This document shows, piece after piece, positions 46,960 through 59,197 of a DNA stretch of 64,000 nucleotides. Positions within the stretch are counted from its first letter, which is position 1; each line of letters opens with the position of its first letter. The stretch is from Linnemannia schmuckeri (Eukaryota > Mortierellomycota > Mortierellomycetes > Mortierellales > Mortierellaceae), in assembly GCA_029449235.1 (NCBI GenBank), contig JANATG010000009.1:620001-684000 (forward strand). Direction: 5' to 3'. Under the pieces are notes generated by a model that saw only the letters and a program-made list of their open reading frames with translations, did no database searches and was not told the DNA's origin. Position numbers and translations under genes: made by a program.

Positions 46960-49900
46960 ATGGAGGAGGCAAACGACCCTACCCCCAATCACCCACGGCC
47001 CGAAGCTGCAGCTGCATCCCACCATGCTGCACCTGCACTTGAAGAACAAGAACACGCTCAACCACAACCACATCCCTCGTCGTCCTCGTCCTCTTTGTCG
47101 TCGTCGTCCTCTTCTTTTGGCTCTGCTGCTGCTGCTGCTGCTGCTGCTTCTACTTCTCCTTCTTCATTGCTGTCTTCTCGCCTACCACATCCACATGAAC
47201 AACAAGAACAACAACAACAGCAATATCACCAGCCAACTTCACACCGTCATCCCACCCGCCAACCATTGCCACCCTTATCTTCTTCCTCCTCCACCACCTC
47301 CTCGCCTCCTCACACTTTCTCCTCTACAGCCACTTCTCCCTCATCTGCAAAGTCGCATCATCAGCAGTTGCCCCCCATATCGTCCTTCTCGTCTTCCACA
47401 CCGACTCCTTTTCCCTCCAATTCCCCTCCCTTTCAGCCATCCCATCCGACCGGATCTGAACCAAGAAATCTGCATGGCCATGATCACCTCTCATACCAAC
47501 ACCAACACCAGCGCCACCCACATCAACAACAACAGCATCAAAACATCAGCAGCAGCAGCAGCAGCAGCAGAGACAAGCTGGACCATCTCGACGATTACGA
47601 CAACAGCAATAACAACGGCAACGTCAGTCGTTATCATCCGCGATCAGACAGGAAGATGCGAGCCAATCGCGAAGGCAACGATTTCGATGAAGACGAGGAG
47701 GAAGACGACGTAGAGGAAGAAGACGACGAAGAGGAGGATGATCTATCCAGCTTATCATCCTCTCTTTCCATGGACGAGCGAGACCACAACAACGACGGCG
47801 ACGACGACGACGAGGCTGAGGTGGACAACAGCAACAACAACAACAACAACACCAACAGAAATATGAGCACCACGAAAAAGCGAGCCGCTAATAATCCCGG
47901 CCGCCTCGGCCCCTCCCCCACGTCGACCGCCCGCAAGCGCACCGCCAACGTTGGCTCCCATTCAGATCTGGATTCGCAATCAGACTCTGCCATCGATTCA
48001 CAACCTCATTCAGAATCTGAATCTGATCCAGATCCGGAATCTCGACCTCAGTCTCCACCACTCGCTGAAGGGTCTAGAGCCAGCGCCACAGCAAGGACCT
48101 CACCTCAATCCACCATATCCACCACAGCGGCGGCGAGGGCAGCAGACACTGCTACGGATACTTCCCGGCGGATGAGCGCTCATATCGGTCGACGCCAGAG
48201 CAGACACTTGACTGATCCGTCCATGTTAGTACCGTCGTCGTCTTCAGCGGACTTGGATCGATCTATGGAGCATGGACAGGGACAAGGACTAGGAAAAGGA
48301 CAGGATGCGGGGAGCATGTCGACGTCGTCTATGGTTGTACGACCGATGCCGCGTCGAGAGCTTCTTGCTGAGGGGCATGCTTTCTTGCACGATGATTCGG
48401 TGGCAACGGCCAGCGAGAGCGAAGGGTACGTGTTCCCATCGGTATTTTGTTGTTGTTATTTTTATTCGTGAACCCCATTGTTACAAGAGTACAAAGTGGA
48501 CCTCTTTTTTCATCTTCCCTCTCCGGTCGTTACCATGCTACCTTTCCCCCTCTCTGTCTGCTCCCACCTTTCTTTTTGCCTTCATCCACTCTTCTTTTTT
48601 TTTTTTTTTTTTTCTTTTTTTTTTTTTTTCCCTCTTGGGCCCGTTTTTCCCATCTTCCCCTCCCTGCTTGCCTCGCTTCTCCCCCTTCTTTCCCCTCCCC
48701 CTTCCCTCAGACTCATTATTTCACCTCATTGTTGCTCAGCAAAATTATAAAAACAATGTTCTTCCTTGCCTCTGCCTCCTACATCCCCTCGGCCCCTCTC
48801 CCTCGCTTTTCACCCTCACCCTCGCTCATAATCATCATCATTATCCTATCTTTTGCTTTCCCTTACCTTTATCTTTCCAATCCATTCCTGTCCTTTTTCC
48901 TACTTGCTATTTACCTTTGGCGAAGAACATCTTGCAGCAAAAAAAAAAAAAAAAAAAAAAAAAAGAGTGAAATTCCAACATTCAGCATCTGGATGAAGCA
49001 AGAACAATGGACTGGGCCTTCAGATCAGCATGGAAGGGTTGGAGAGAAGAGAGAACGATTTTCAATCCCATGCTGCATGCACATGTCATGTTTGTAAGCT
49101 TGGATCAAAAGGGCGTGTGCATAGTCGACCACTTTCTTGTGTAGGCGTCTTTTTACTGCTTTATATTTTTAATGTTCCACGACGTTTTTTTGTATATATC
49201 GGACGCCGTGCATAGTCATTATGCACGGTGGGGTGGATGAAAGGACGGGGACAATGAGAGGGAGAGTGAGATGAGAGTGAACGCGATACTTTACGGTGGC
49301 ACAAGCGAACAACATCAACAACATCATCAACGTCAATAACATTAACAACAGCAATAACACCATTAACGACAAGAGAAGCAAAGCCTGCGGGAGGGGAGTA
49401 GGGAGAAGGAGAAGACGAGCAATGGATAGGATGAAGCAGTATGACAATAAGAATCAAAAAAAGGGAGTTTTGGGCAAACAGGAAGAGCAAAAAAAAAAAG
49501 CGGCTGGTGTATGTTGCATGGTGTTGGATGGCCGATTACCACATTCAGTGAGGATCTACACATACAACAAACCATCTGAGTCTTAACAACATCAACAACA
49601 CCAGCAAAAAAAAAAAAAAAAAAAAAAAAGACGAGTCAAATGGTGCAGAGGATGATGACTCTTCCAGAAATGAAGGTGTATAACGTGTTATTGTCCGATG
49701 GCATGGATGATGGCATGGATAAATGGGCAATGGATGGGTGGCATTGTATTTTTTTTTTTTTTTTTTTTTTGCTTACCATACGCGATCGGGCCGGGTTTCC
49801 TTTTGTTACTATGGAAAAGAGTAGGTTGTTTGCGAGGCTGGTTTGGTTGCATGCTCATGCTCATTCATCATCGGGCAGTTAGCTCAGGTCCGATGGCATG

Positions 49901-52900
49901 GCTATCGTCATCTTGTCCACATCCGAATAGTCTCTTTTTTTCATTTTTTCTTGTTTTGATCACCTCTACTTCTCCCCTCCCCCATCACCTGCAATCAATC
50001 ATCTTGTCCACACTTTTTTTTTTTTTTTTTTTTTTTTTTTATTTTTTTTTGTTTATCCTCTTGGCTCTCTTGACTCTCTATTGACCCCCTTGACCCTCTT
50101 AACCTTCTTGACCCCTCACAACAAGAACATCCAATCTTTTCCCTCACAACTAACCAACAACCACAATGTCTCCTCTGGCTTTTTTCGACTTCCCGTGCAT
50201 CAGAAGTCTGGCTGCAGACGGAAACGATCGCATCCGCTCATGGTCCTCCTCCGTACAGGAACGACCTCGCCCTTCTTCCTCTTCCTCCTTAAGGCAAACC
50301 GCAGAGCACCGTCTTTCCGAAATCAAATCCTCCTCCGCCCCCTCTTCTTCCAAACAGACTCCCGCTCACTCACACCACCATCACCATCATCCCCAGCAGA
50401 CACCCTTGACCTCGGCACCGCCACACATCAGCACCGTCATGACGACGCGATCCAGCCGGGTCAAGGACTCGATCACAAAGGACTCAGCCCCCCGTAAGTG
50501 GATCTGCAAACAGGTCCCCGTCAAGACTCTCGGAGGGGAAATGATGATGCCTATCTGGTTCTCTGGTACGTCAACACATATACATTACATATATGCTGTA
50601 GATACTCCTCTCCTTTTTTTTGTCGCTATTGTTTTACCATCGCTCCATCTTCCTATCTTCCTCCCTTTCCCATCCTCTCTTTCCCATCCTCTCTTTCCCA
50701 TCCTCTCTTTCCCATCCTCTCTTCTCTATCTTCTTCCTTCCTCCTTGAAGTATTCCTGTCCATTCTTCTTTTCTTTTGCGCGTGTTCGTTTAACGGCAAC
50801 CATGTGGGGGGAGGGGGGTTTGGCTCATTTCTGTTATGGTGATGCGAGACTTTTTCTTGGGTATCAAATAAGGAGTCAATTAAGGGATTGGGCGGGAAAA
50901 AAATCACGTCGACGGGTCTTTTGATGGAATCATCAGTTAAAAGCAAACAATAACGGAGCTGTTTCATCCACCCTTGCTGGTGAAGTCCACGGCCCCTTCT
51001 TTCAATACCACTACGCGTTTTTATTTTAATTCTACAGTGTTTTCTTTCTTTTTTTCCCGGCGCTTGTCATGACAGCGATAAGAAATGAGAAAAAGGGAAA
51101 ACATCCAAGTGCATTTTCTCCCTTCCCTTCTTCCCCGTCGGCTAGAAATGGGACGATGAAGAAAGGAAAGGAAAAAGAAAAGGATACATTTCTATTTACG
51201 AGTTTAAGACTATGGTGTACTGGATTTCATTTGGCTATCAACGGAAAAGGGGGAGGGAACAGGGAGCAGGGTATACAGGGAGCAAGGAGGGAGAGCGCAG
51301 GAAGAAAAAGACAAGTAAAAAAACGCAGCTAATAAATTGGGACGCAGGGAAGAGTTTGTGAGCGAAGGAAAAGGGCCCGAGGGAAAAAAAACGAGGGGAG
51401 GGAAGAGGGAAACATCGACATCCAATAAGAGACGACGCGGTTCGTTTTTTGTATTATTGTTATTGTTTGTGTTTGGCGGAGCGAGCATGTGTGTATTTGT
51501 TGTTTGTATGTGGGAGAGTATTCTAATGAATTCAAATGATTTTTGGCGGGAAAAAAAAAATGTAAAGGTGCATGGTGGTGGTTATTATTATTATCATTGT
51601 TGTTGTTTGTGATGTGTTATGGGTGGGTAAGTGAATAGGTCGATGAAGGGATGGGCGCATAGGTGATTTGGGCCTTGTTACTATTGTCATTATTGTTATT
51701 CTATGGGCAGATGTTGCTATTCAATACCATGACCATTGAAGGACAGGACTATGGCTACGGATATATATTTTTATATATAGCGCGTATATGTGCCGCCATG
51801 TACCTGGGTTAAAACTGATTGCAGGAGTCATGCCTTCCCTCTCTTCCCCTTTCCTCTCCATCAGCCTACCCATGCACCTACCCATGCACCTACCCATCCA
51901 TGTTCCATGGGACAGTGTGGACATTTGGAGTCAAGCGGGGAAAAAAAAATGAGCGAAGCAAGCAATAGCGACAAGGTTTTCTTTTTTTTTTTTATTTTTA
52001 TTTTTTCGTCGTCGTCATAGTCAGCCGAATGGACAAAATGTCAGCTGGGGAGGGAGGAGGAGAGGGAAAAAAAGGGCTTGGCTTGTAATACCCATCAAAA
52101 CACTTCTCAATTCAATTCTATTTCCCTCTCTTTCCTAGCCTATCCCTATCCCTATCCTATCCTATCCATACCATGTCCGCATCATGGGCATGGGATGGTT
52201 TCTCTCTCACGCACTTGTATACAAACACACAAAGCAATTATAATGTGAGCCCATATCTAACTTTTCTTTTTACCCCTCTATCCTTCGCTCCTCGTTCCTT
52301 TCCTATTTCCTATCTTTCCTCACCTCCCTCTTTCACTTCCCCTTCCCCACTATCTCCCCTCACTCTTCCCTCCCCTGAAACAACCTCTGTTGCATTAACT
52401 TATAGAGGAAGATATGCTTTTGAACGAGCCAGTGGCCCCAATTGAGCTGGATACCGACAACATGAACCTGGATCAGGCTGGAGGACTCGCCACTCCTGGA
52501 CAACACCACCACCATCACCACCACCACCATCATCATCACCATCATCATCTCATGGTCGATGATCCTCTCCAGACCAACACTGCGCGCCACAAGAGGAAAT
52601 TGAAACTCAAGGACATGGCTCTGAGAGAGTCAAGGGATCCGCAGGACTTTGTCGACATGCCGGAGCCAATGGACAACAAACGCCGCCATCACGACCCGCA
52701 GGCAAAGGATAGTAAGGGAAAAGGCGTCTCTCGCGACTACCAGCCCGGGGAGAAGAGAATCAAGATCCAGAAGGAGAGCAGCAGCACTTCAGCACTCCGA
52801 AAGGTCAAGCTGGAAAAGACGAAAAAGATCCGTAAAATTATTCGGGAGCGCTCTGAGTCGTATGTTTCGACACGCGATTCGACTCCGACGACACCGCCCG

Positions 52901-54144
52901 TCGAACCAGTCGAAGGAACACCCGAAGAAGGATCCCCTCCGCGACAGCGTCGCCCTCCCGAGAGCAACATGTCATCCCCCTCGGGCGGACCTCGACCCCG
53001 GCCCTTTATTTGCGAGATCGAGGACTGTGGCAAGCGCTTTGTGGATGCACTACAGCTTGAGCGCCATATTGAGCGACACGGCCCCAAGGAGCTGGAATGT
53101 GACCTAGACATGTGTGGCAAATTGTTTTCGTCGATTATGCTTTTGCGTCGCCACCAATCGATGGTCCACAAGAGACGGTCCGAAAAATGGGAGAGCCCGC
53201 CAGGAACAACACGACAGCGCTCTGGTCGATCAAGACGTAAGGAGCCACGGATTGTTGCGTCGGGCGATATCATGGATCCTGCCGAATTGGAGGAGCTGCC
53301 ACGCGATCCTATGGACGTGGACGAGGAAGAAGATGAAGACGATGATCGGGGAGGAGATGATTACGATGATGGCGAGCCTTCTTCGAGCAGAACAGGCAAG
53401 GGATCCAATGAGGGCAAGGTCAGAGACCTCAAGCTGCTCAAGGTATCCCGTCAGCCCAAGGAGTCCAAACTGCTCAAGGAGCCCAAGATAAAGGAGCTCA
53501 AGCAGTCCAAAGAACGCAAGAACCCCAAGGCCTATATGCCCAAGAAGCTTATGCCCAAGGGAGAGGATGGTGAAGATGATGCCCAAGGAGGATCCGAAGC
53601 TGGTGATGGAGCATCGAACGCTGCTTCCTCACCTGCAGGGCCTGCCCAGCCCCGCCCTCGACCATTCCATTGTACATACGACGACTGCAAGAAGGTCTTT
53701 ATCGACGCCACCCAGCTGGAACGCCATTTGGAGCGCCACGGTCCCAAAGAGCTGGAATGTGGAATCGACGGCTGCCGTAAGCGGTTCTCGGCCCAGATGC
53801 TTCTCCGTCGCCACCAATCGATGGTGCACAAACGTCGCAGTCCTGCAGTGAATGTGTCTGCGACGACGGGATCGCGTCAAGTCCGACCTCCAGCTGGATC
53901 GGCTCCCTCGAGTCGACTGGCAGGCCCACCCCTGGATGCGGCGTCGCTTGCCGCCTCGTCTCCTGAAGGCAGCAGTGGATATTCTCCCTCGTCCACATCT
54001 GGACATGGGCATGGATACGGTCAAGGACCCTCATCGTCCTCACCCGCAGGTTACCAACCAAGACACGCACCGCCCTCGTCTCATCATCGCCATGGCCACC
54101 AGCAGCATTCTCATCATGCTCACTTTGCTCCGTCCTCGCAATAA
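46960..54144 (+). CDS. C2H2 zinc-finger protein with two duplicated finger pairs
   Basis: Model: exons 46960-48425, 50204-50565, 52406-54144; 1188 residues, GT-AG sites with matching phases (GTACGT/ATCAG, GTACGT/TATAG). Introns are 1778 and 1840 bp. Seen: a very low-complexity N-terminal half (Ser, Gln, His, Asp/Glu runs), then a folded-looking piece in exon 2 (WICKQVPVKTLGGEMMMPIW). A 15-His run follows at residues about 643-657, then Lys-rich helices. Two copies of a 58-residue module appear at about 809-868 and 1031-1090. Each module has finger 1 C-x4-C-x12-H-x3-H, the linker GPKELE, and finger 2 C-x4-C-x12-H-x4-H ending HKRR. The role, presumably sequence-specific DNA binding, is inference. 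A second ATG at 50166 with good context could start a shorter protein, or mark a separate gene, with 46960-48477 then a gene of its own. Confidence 0.75.
50166..50203 (+). promoter_or_regulatory. Possible alternative start of the zinc-finger gene
   Basis: CACAATGTC begins a frame that runs without stop into exon 2. The upstream 150 bp is a T/C-rich then CA-rich leader like those before other genes here. It may be an internal promoter giving a protein that lacks the 489-residue low-complexity N-terminus. Confidence 0.4.
50665..50720. repeat. 14-bp minisatellite, four perfect copies
   Basis: Unit CTTTCCCATCCTCT repeated four times, inside intron 2 of the zinc-finger gene. Confidence 0.95.
51865..51900. 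repeat. 12-bp minisatellite, three copies
   Basis: Unit CCTACCCATGCA; the third copy differs at the end (CATCCA). In intron 2 of the zinc-finger gene. Confidence 0.9.
52504..52548 (+). repeat. CAC/CAT array encoding 15 histidines
   Basis: Mixed CAC and CAT codons maintain an uninterrupted His15 run in exon 3 of the zinc-finger gene. Confidence 0.95.
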
Positions 54145-55184
54145 TTAATATCTGTCAATATGTTCTGTACTTTTTTTCTCTTCTCTATTACTATTACTAC
54201 ACTACTACTGCCTTACTTTTTGCTAAAATTACTCATCATCTGTATCTTCTTTTTTTTCATTTCTTCTTCGCGACACTTTGTGTTTCTTTGCTCCGTCGTT
54301 CGTTTTTTTTTTTTTTTTTTTTTTTCATCTGTTTCATCTTATCGTCATTTGTTTTATCCTTTTCTTTTTCTGTACTCGCGTCTGTTTTTCTTTCATTCTT
54401 TGCTATTTTACATTTTGTTTCTTCCGCCTTTTTTTCTTTTCGTTTCTGTACCATTCGTACCATTCAATTCATCAATCACTTTTTTTTGCATGCCAAGCTT
54501 TTCCCCTTTCTTCTCAAGTCGTCGTCGTTCGTTGTCGCTTCGTCAAGTTTCAAGAAAAAAAAGTTATTCAAACCAAATCAAATCAAATCAAACCAAACCA
54601 AAAAAATCCAATCCTAACAACGCCTTTTATCACGTCCCAAGAACCGGTCTTTTTGCGATCCATTTTTCTCTTCTCATGCTCCTTCTATTCCTTATGATGC
54701 CCAATGTTGATGCTTTCTCTATGATCTCCTCCAATTAGCCGAGAATTTCCTTTCATTAAGCCTTAGTCTTCTTTCCGACATCCTCCAATTCCAATTCTAC
54801 TCCTAGTCTTCACCCTCTTTTTTTTTTTTCCTAAAAAAAATTCACATAATTCTTAATATCTAATTTTTTTGCTGATGTTTTTCTGATGGTGTTTGTGGCG
54901 TTCCTCCTTCATTACGATACACACATTGTACTGAAATATCATGTATTAACTTGTTCACGGTTTCTTTTCATTTTCATTCATTACGTTTTCTACAACAGTC
55001 AATAAAATCACATAATTCAGTAATAATGTTTTCATATTTTCTGATTTTTACTTCGCTTTAAGAACGTTGCGATGATATGCAGGTGTTTGTATATCGTGGT
55101 AGTAGTTGGAATTGTAATTGGAATTGGAAACGAGAGACTGTGTGGAGAATATGCTTGTGTGAGTCTGAGAAAGAGCAAGTCATA
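54145..55184. other. Convergent 3' region, zinc-finger gene / MEMO1
   Basis: 1.04 kb between facing stop codons. T-rich, with T24 near 54302-54325. Frames here encode Phe/Ser only. No gene seen. Confidence 0.6.
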
Positions 55185-57238
55185 TTACTTTTGCTGGACA
55201 AAGGCAGAAGCATAAGAGACGCTTGAATCTATCGTCGAAAGAACATGACTCGATTGTGAATAATGCACGAACCGAATCCGATGACTCTTCTCACCATGTT
55301 GTTTTTGTTGATGCTCTAGAGCAGCCAAGAGAACTCCAATGGGGTGTCGTCCACAGATAGTATTCTTTGTCCGAGCAAGGTACTGACAGAACTCTGCATG
55401 GTCCCCCTTCTCGATTGTCTGCATTCCTTCACGGTCCAAGTGCTCAATCGATTCATAGATCTTGCGTACCCCCTCGGGCGGAGTAAAGTTCTTCTTACCA
55501 CCCTTTCTGGGTGCGAGACTCTCAATCACCGAGGACGGCTGGTCGTTAGCTGCATAGTACGTGTAATCGAAACGTGTCCCCCTATTTTTTTGTTATTGTT
55601 GTTGAGTTTCGGGTTGCACATAGGAAGAAAAAAGGGCAATGTTAGGTCAGCGCGTAAATGCGATACGGACAAAACGGAGACGTTAGTATTTTCTATTTTT
55701 TCTTTTTTCTGAACCTTCCCATCCTTTTCAATGTTCCCGAGAGGGAGAAAGTCTGTCTATATTACATGCATGTCATCCATGCCCTCTATTTAACAGTCTG
55801 CGCCCACCCTGTCTAATGCATAATGTATCAATAGTGCAAGAAAAAAGAACCTGGAAAAAATGAATGGAAAATCTAGATCTGGGCCCTTTGACCCCTTTGA
55901 CCTTCTGCCTTTTCTCCCATTCGCTCCCAACTCACCTTCCCATGCACCTCATCCAAACCTATCCTATTTTCCCTCACCTCTTGTTTCCTCCTTCAAGCTC
56001 CCTCCTATGTCCTTCGCCCTCTCCTATCCCCACATAACCTCATTCCCACATTTCAGCTCAGCCCCAACAAAAGAAAACATACCAATGACAAAAGTCGCTC
56101 GAGACAATAAAGAGGTTCTGCGGATCGTTCAGATAGGGTGCCAAGATCTTCCCATAATTCTGTTCGGAGGCCTTATTCAGAGCGCCGACCAAGATAGGCA
56201 CAATCCTAATTTCGTCAATGTGGTCCTCAAAGACCTTGTAGACATAGGGCAGGTGCATCTCAATACTGTGTTCGTCCTCGTCCGTGTCTCGCGACATTAA
56301 ATCGAATTCTCCCGTCTTTTGCAGTTCCTTGTTCGCTATATAATGGTTTGGCAGGAGGTTAAAAAAAAGGTTGATTTGTTTAGATGATGGAGACTTTGGA
56401 GGTAATTTCGAATTAGGGGATCAGTGAATAATAGAGTCTAACACGATTTAGATGCCTTTATGATTACCAACTTGGTCAATGGTCAAGTCGCCGAGGGGAG
56501 TCTCGTAACGGACACACTTGGTAAGAGCGCATCCTCTCAGGTAGACATGATGTGATGGTCCGAGGATAAAGACGCGTTTGCTGTTAATTTCATACGCGCA
56601 AAAGAGGACAAAAAAAAAGAGCGCGTGATCAGTCCCTTGTTTTCCTTAGACAGATACATTATACCAAGAGAAAGTAATAAGGGCAAAAAAGTAAGATGAG
56701 ATACACTATCCGCAATATTAAAGTCTTCTTGCAAGAGGGGACTTACAAGAGTTCGGGCTGGATGGTCTTGTACGCGAATCCTGCTGCCGGTCCACTGTAC
56801 GAATACCCCGCATGTCTAAAATTTCAGTGTTGGTGGTGATGGTGAGAAAGATTGCATGTCAGTGACTCGATCGTTTGTTTCCCAAGAGAAACATAAGGGA
56901 CCGGGAGACCAGACCAATCAGGCTGAAATTTATCCTAAAAAAAGACGCTTACGGCGCGATGATGGCTCGGAGCCCCGGGATGGGGAAGGGGTCCTGTCCT
57001 GTCGACGCCTCCTGTCCAGCCTTGTTCAGCCATCCTTCCAATTGCCTGTCAAGCTCCTTGCCTATTGGTATTTTTGGTTTACAAAATAGAGTGAACGTTG
57101 TTAGAAAGAGTGAAGATACACGAACGGATAAAGAGTCAGGTACACTCTCACACGGCTGGACTGTGCACAAGTAACGAGTTTTCCTTTACCGGTGGCCGAG
57201 TACCATGAGCCAGCATGGGAAGCGTTACGGGCACTCAT
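55185..57238 (-). CDS. MEMO1: MEMO1/Mho1 family protein
   Basis: Six exons (minus): 57238-57190, 57061-56953, 56815-56747, 56580-56468, 56335-56083, 55581-55185; 329 residues, phases consistent. Family knowledge: MEMO proteins share the fold of extradiol dioxygenases, bind iron or copper, and have redox and motility roles in animals. Seen: the N-terminal signature NASHAGSWYS and the conserved HAGYSYSGPAAGFAYK with the first metal histidine. LGPSHHVYLRGCAL carries the second, and TICGRHPIGVLLAAL the cysteine of the metal site. IEMHLPYVYKVFE and FIVSSDFCHWGTRFDY are also family motifs. The protein is about 30 residues longer than the animal form, mainly at the splice joints and the C-terminus. 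Exon 4 uses the second of two overlapping GT donors (GTTGGT versus GTAATC), because only that keeps frame. Confidence 0.97.
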
Positions 57239-57552
57239 TTTGAACGAAGAAGAAGGAGAAGGAGAAACAAGGAAAAGGGAGCTGTTGGTGGGTAGTTGCA
57301 AGTTGCTGTGTGGGAATGAGGTGTGTGAGTGGAAGAGAGAGTGTGTGGGAATGGCAGAAAGAGTTCACAGGCAGAAGACTCTCTCTCTTTTATCTTTCTG
57401 GCAGCAACTGGTCCACTGCTTTGCGCTCTCTTCTCCTACCGCGTGACAAAAAAAAGTTCGGCAGTCACGGCGGCTGACTTCGCCGTACGCTTTGCTGATC
57501 CCTTAGGTCAAAGTCGAATCACTCCTCTCCACTCTACCCATCCCTCGAATGA
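57239..57552. promoter_or_regulatory. Divergent promoter, MEMO1 / unknown gene
   Basis: 314 bp between opposing start codons, the shortest divergent promoter in the window. CT-rich on both transcribed sides. No named motif recognised. Confidence 0.5.
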
Positions 57553-58823
57553 ATGACCTCACAGCAAGAGACAAAAACTCATCCAGAACTGACAATCGTC
57601 AGCCGCATCCTCCAACAGGCATCCATCCCTCTCACACAGGCCCAGTTTGATCAGCAATGGACCTCGACTCAACTGCGCACTGCCTTCCACTGGACTCGCC
57701 ATCTTTCAGCCCTGTTCCTATCTCTCGATGATACATTGTCATCCTTGTCGGCGGGGCAGCAAGTTCTGACGCCTCAGAGGATCGTCAAGTCGTTTTTGAA
57801 GTCTCGCAAGAGTACTAGTCGACAACCTCATAGTAACCCCAATGGCAATAACGAATACGGCGGCTATGGTTCATCGTTTTCGTCGTCATCGACATCACTT
57901 CAGTCAACGGCAGGAACCCTACCTACGGAAGCAGAACTTCTAGATCCGTCGAATGCGCTTCAAAGGCGACTGCTCAGTAACCCAGGACTCACAGATATGG
58001 CAAGGCTTGAGATTCTATTTCTCAGTTGCTCCCAGCAACAACATCAACATTTTGAGATCAACGGTGATGCCCTGGTAAAGCACCGCGTTCATGTTCTAGA
58101 GCACTGTCGGATGCCACCTTTATAATCCATCGATAACACACTTACCAGTGTATTGTGATTTCTTTGTTCAATTGTATGGCATTAGTCTATAATTAAGGAA
58201 AACGCGCTGGAGGATTTGATTGAAGGAGCGAAAAGCCATTTCATGCAGTTGCCGCGGCTCCCAGGTGTTGACCTTCCTGGTCTTCAAGGTATGCAAAAAT
58301 GATAGCCACTGCAAGAAAGAAGTAATATAAGAATTATAATTGAAATGCTTTCTCATGTATCCTTTTGCTGGCTAAATTGCATTGAATAGACGACATGCTG
58401 TCGAATATGACAACCAAGTCGATTGAACAGAGGGCCAAGGCACGTGTGCTGTTCAACAGGATAGAAGCGAGTAACGATACGACAATGGAGGTGGAGATGG
58501 TGTTGATCCCACAGTTACGCAAGTACTTGGAACTATCACGGTCTGAGGCCTGGGTAAGGTTTTCTATGATGATTTCGTGTTCCTTATTCTGAATTCCGTC
58601 ATAGTTGTCTGTGTCTTTTTTTTTCGGCTCGTGCAGGTTGGCTGATTGTCTTTTGTATGGATTACTGAATACATAGGATGTGATATGTTGCTTGAGTGAG
58701 ATGGCTACCAAGGCTATTAGGGCACCCCCAAGTGCTAGTGCTGAAGTTGGAATAGTAGCAGAGCGAAGCAAGATGGATTGGGAGTCTGTGGTCGATGCAT
58801 TGACACGACTTCAATGCGAGTGA
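57553..58823 (+). CDS. Unrecognised helical protein (weak FANCF-like N-terminus)
   Basis: Exons 57553-58074, 58198-58288, 58390-58553, 58677-58823; 307 residues, phases consistent. The protein looks helical with one Ser/Asn-rich loop near residues 95-125. The N-terminal segment WTSTQLRTAFHWTRHLSALF has the same spacing of W, R-A, W and R-x-L as the start of the Fanconi core protein FANCF, also a helical protein of about 370 residues. That is by eye only and weak. Other blocks are RRLLSNPGLTDMARLEILFL, HFMQLPRLPGVDLPGL and IPQLRKYLELSRSEAW. The terminal TGA overlaps a GTGAGT, so a further exon is possible, though an AATAAAA lies 30 bp downstream and the next gene starts at 59198. No function assigned with confidence. 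Confidence 0.72.
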
Positions 58824-58990
58824 GTGCCTGTTGACAAGCGCGAATAATCAAAATAAAAGAAGCGCGCGTGACCGCGTAATGGCTCTGTTTGTGTCGTGCC
58901 TGCCTGTACACCCAGCCCCTTTTTGCCAAACTGGACAACTTCAACTGAATTTCCACCCAACGTCGTCATAGTCGACCCCTTTACTTCTTC

Positions 58991-59023
<33 letters not shown>

Positions 59024-59197
59024 CTCTTTTTCATTTACATCAACCGTTCCTTTTCTTTCAATTGTTCTTTCACTTTAACGTCATAACTCCAGTGTCTTTT
59101 TTATTCGTCACTTCTCTACTTTTTGTGCATTCACATCACTCTTTCTTTTTTTCTTTTTTCTCACGCACCTTCACTTTTTCTTTTCCAATCAACAATA
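58824..59197. other. Spacer and leader before the LRR gene
   Basis: 374 bp. Contains AATAAAA near 58852-58858 (possible poly-A signal of the upstream gene), a T26-class run near 58997-59022 and a CT-rich leader. No gene. Confidence 0.6.

Noticed and set aside
47024..47713. Second frame inside the zinc-finger N-terminus
   Set aside because: Shadow of CTN/CAN repeats; the chosen frame continues across three exons with phase agreement.
48939..48964. A-run considered as a retroposon tail
   Set aside because: No flanking direct repeat and no AATAAA or coding relic upstream could be found.
49296..49586. Asn-rich plus-strand frame inside intron 1 of the zinc-finger gene
   Set aside because: AAC/ATC repeat artefact with no splice or domain support.
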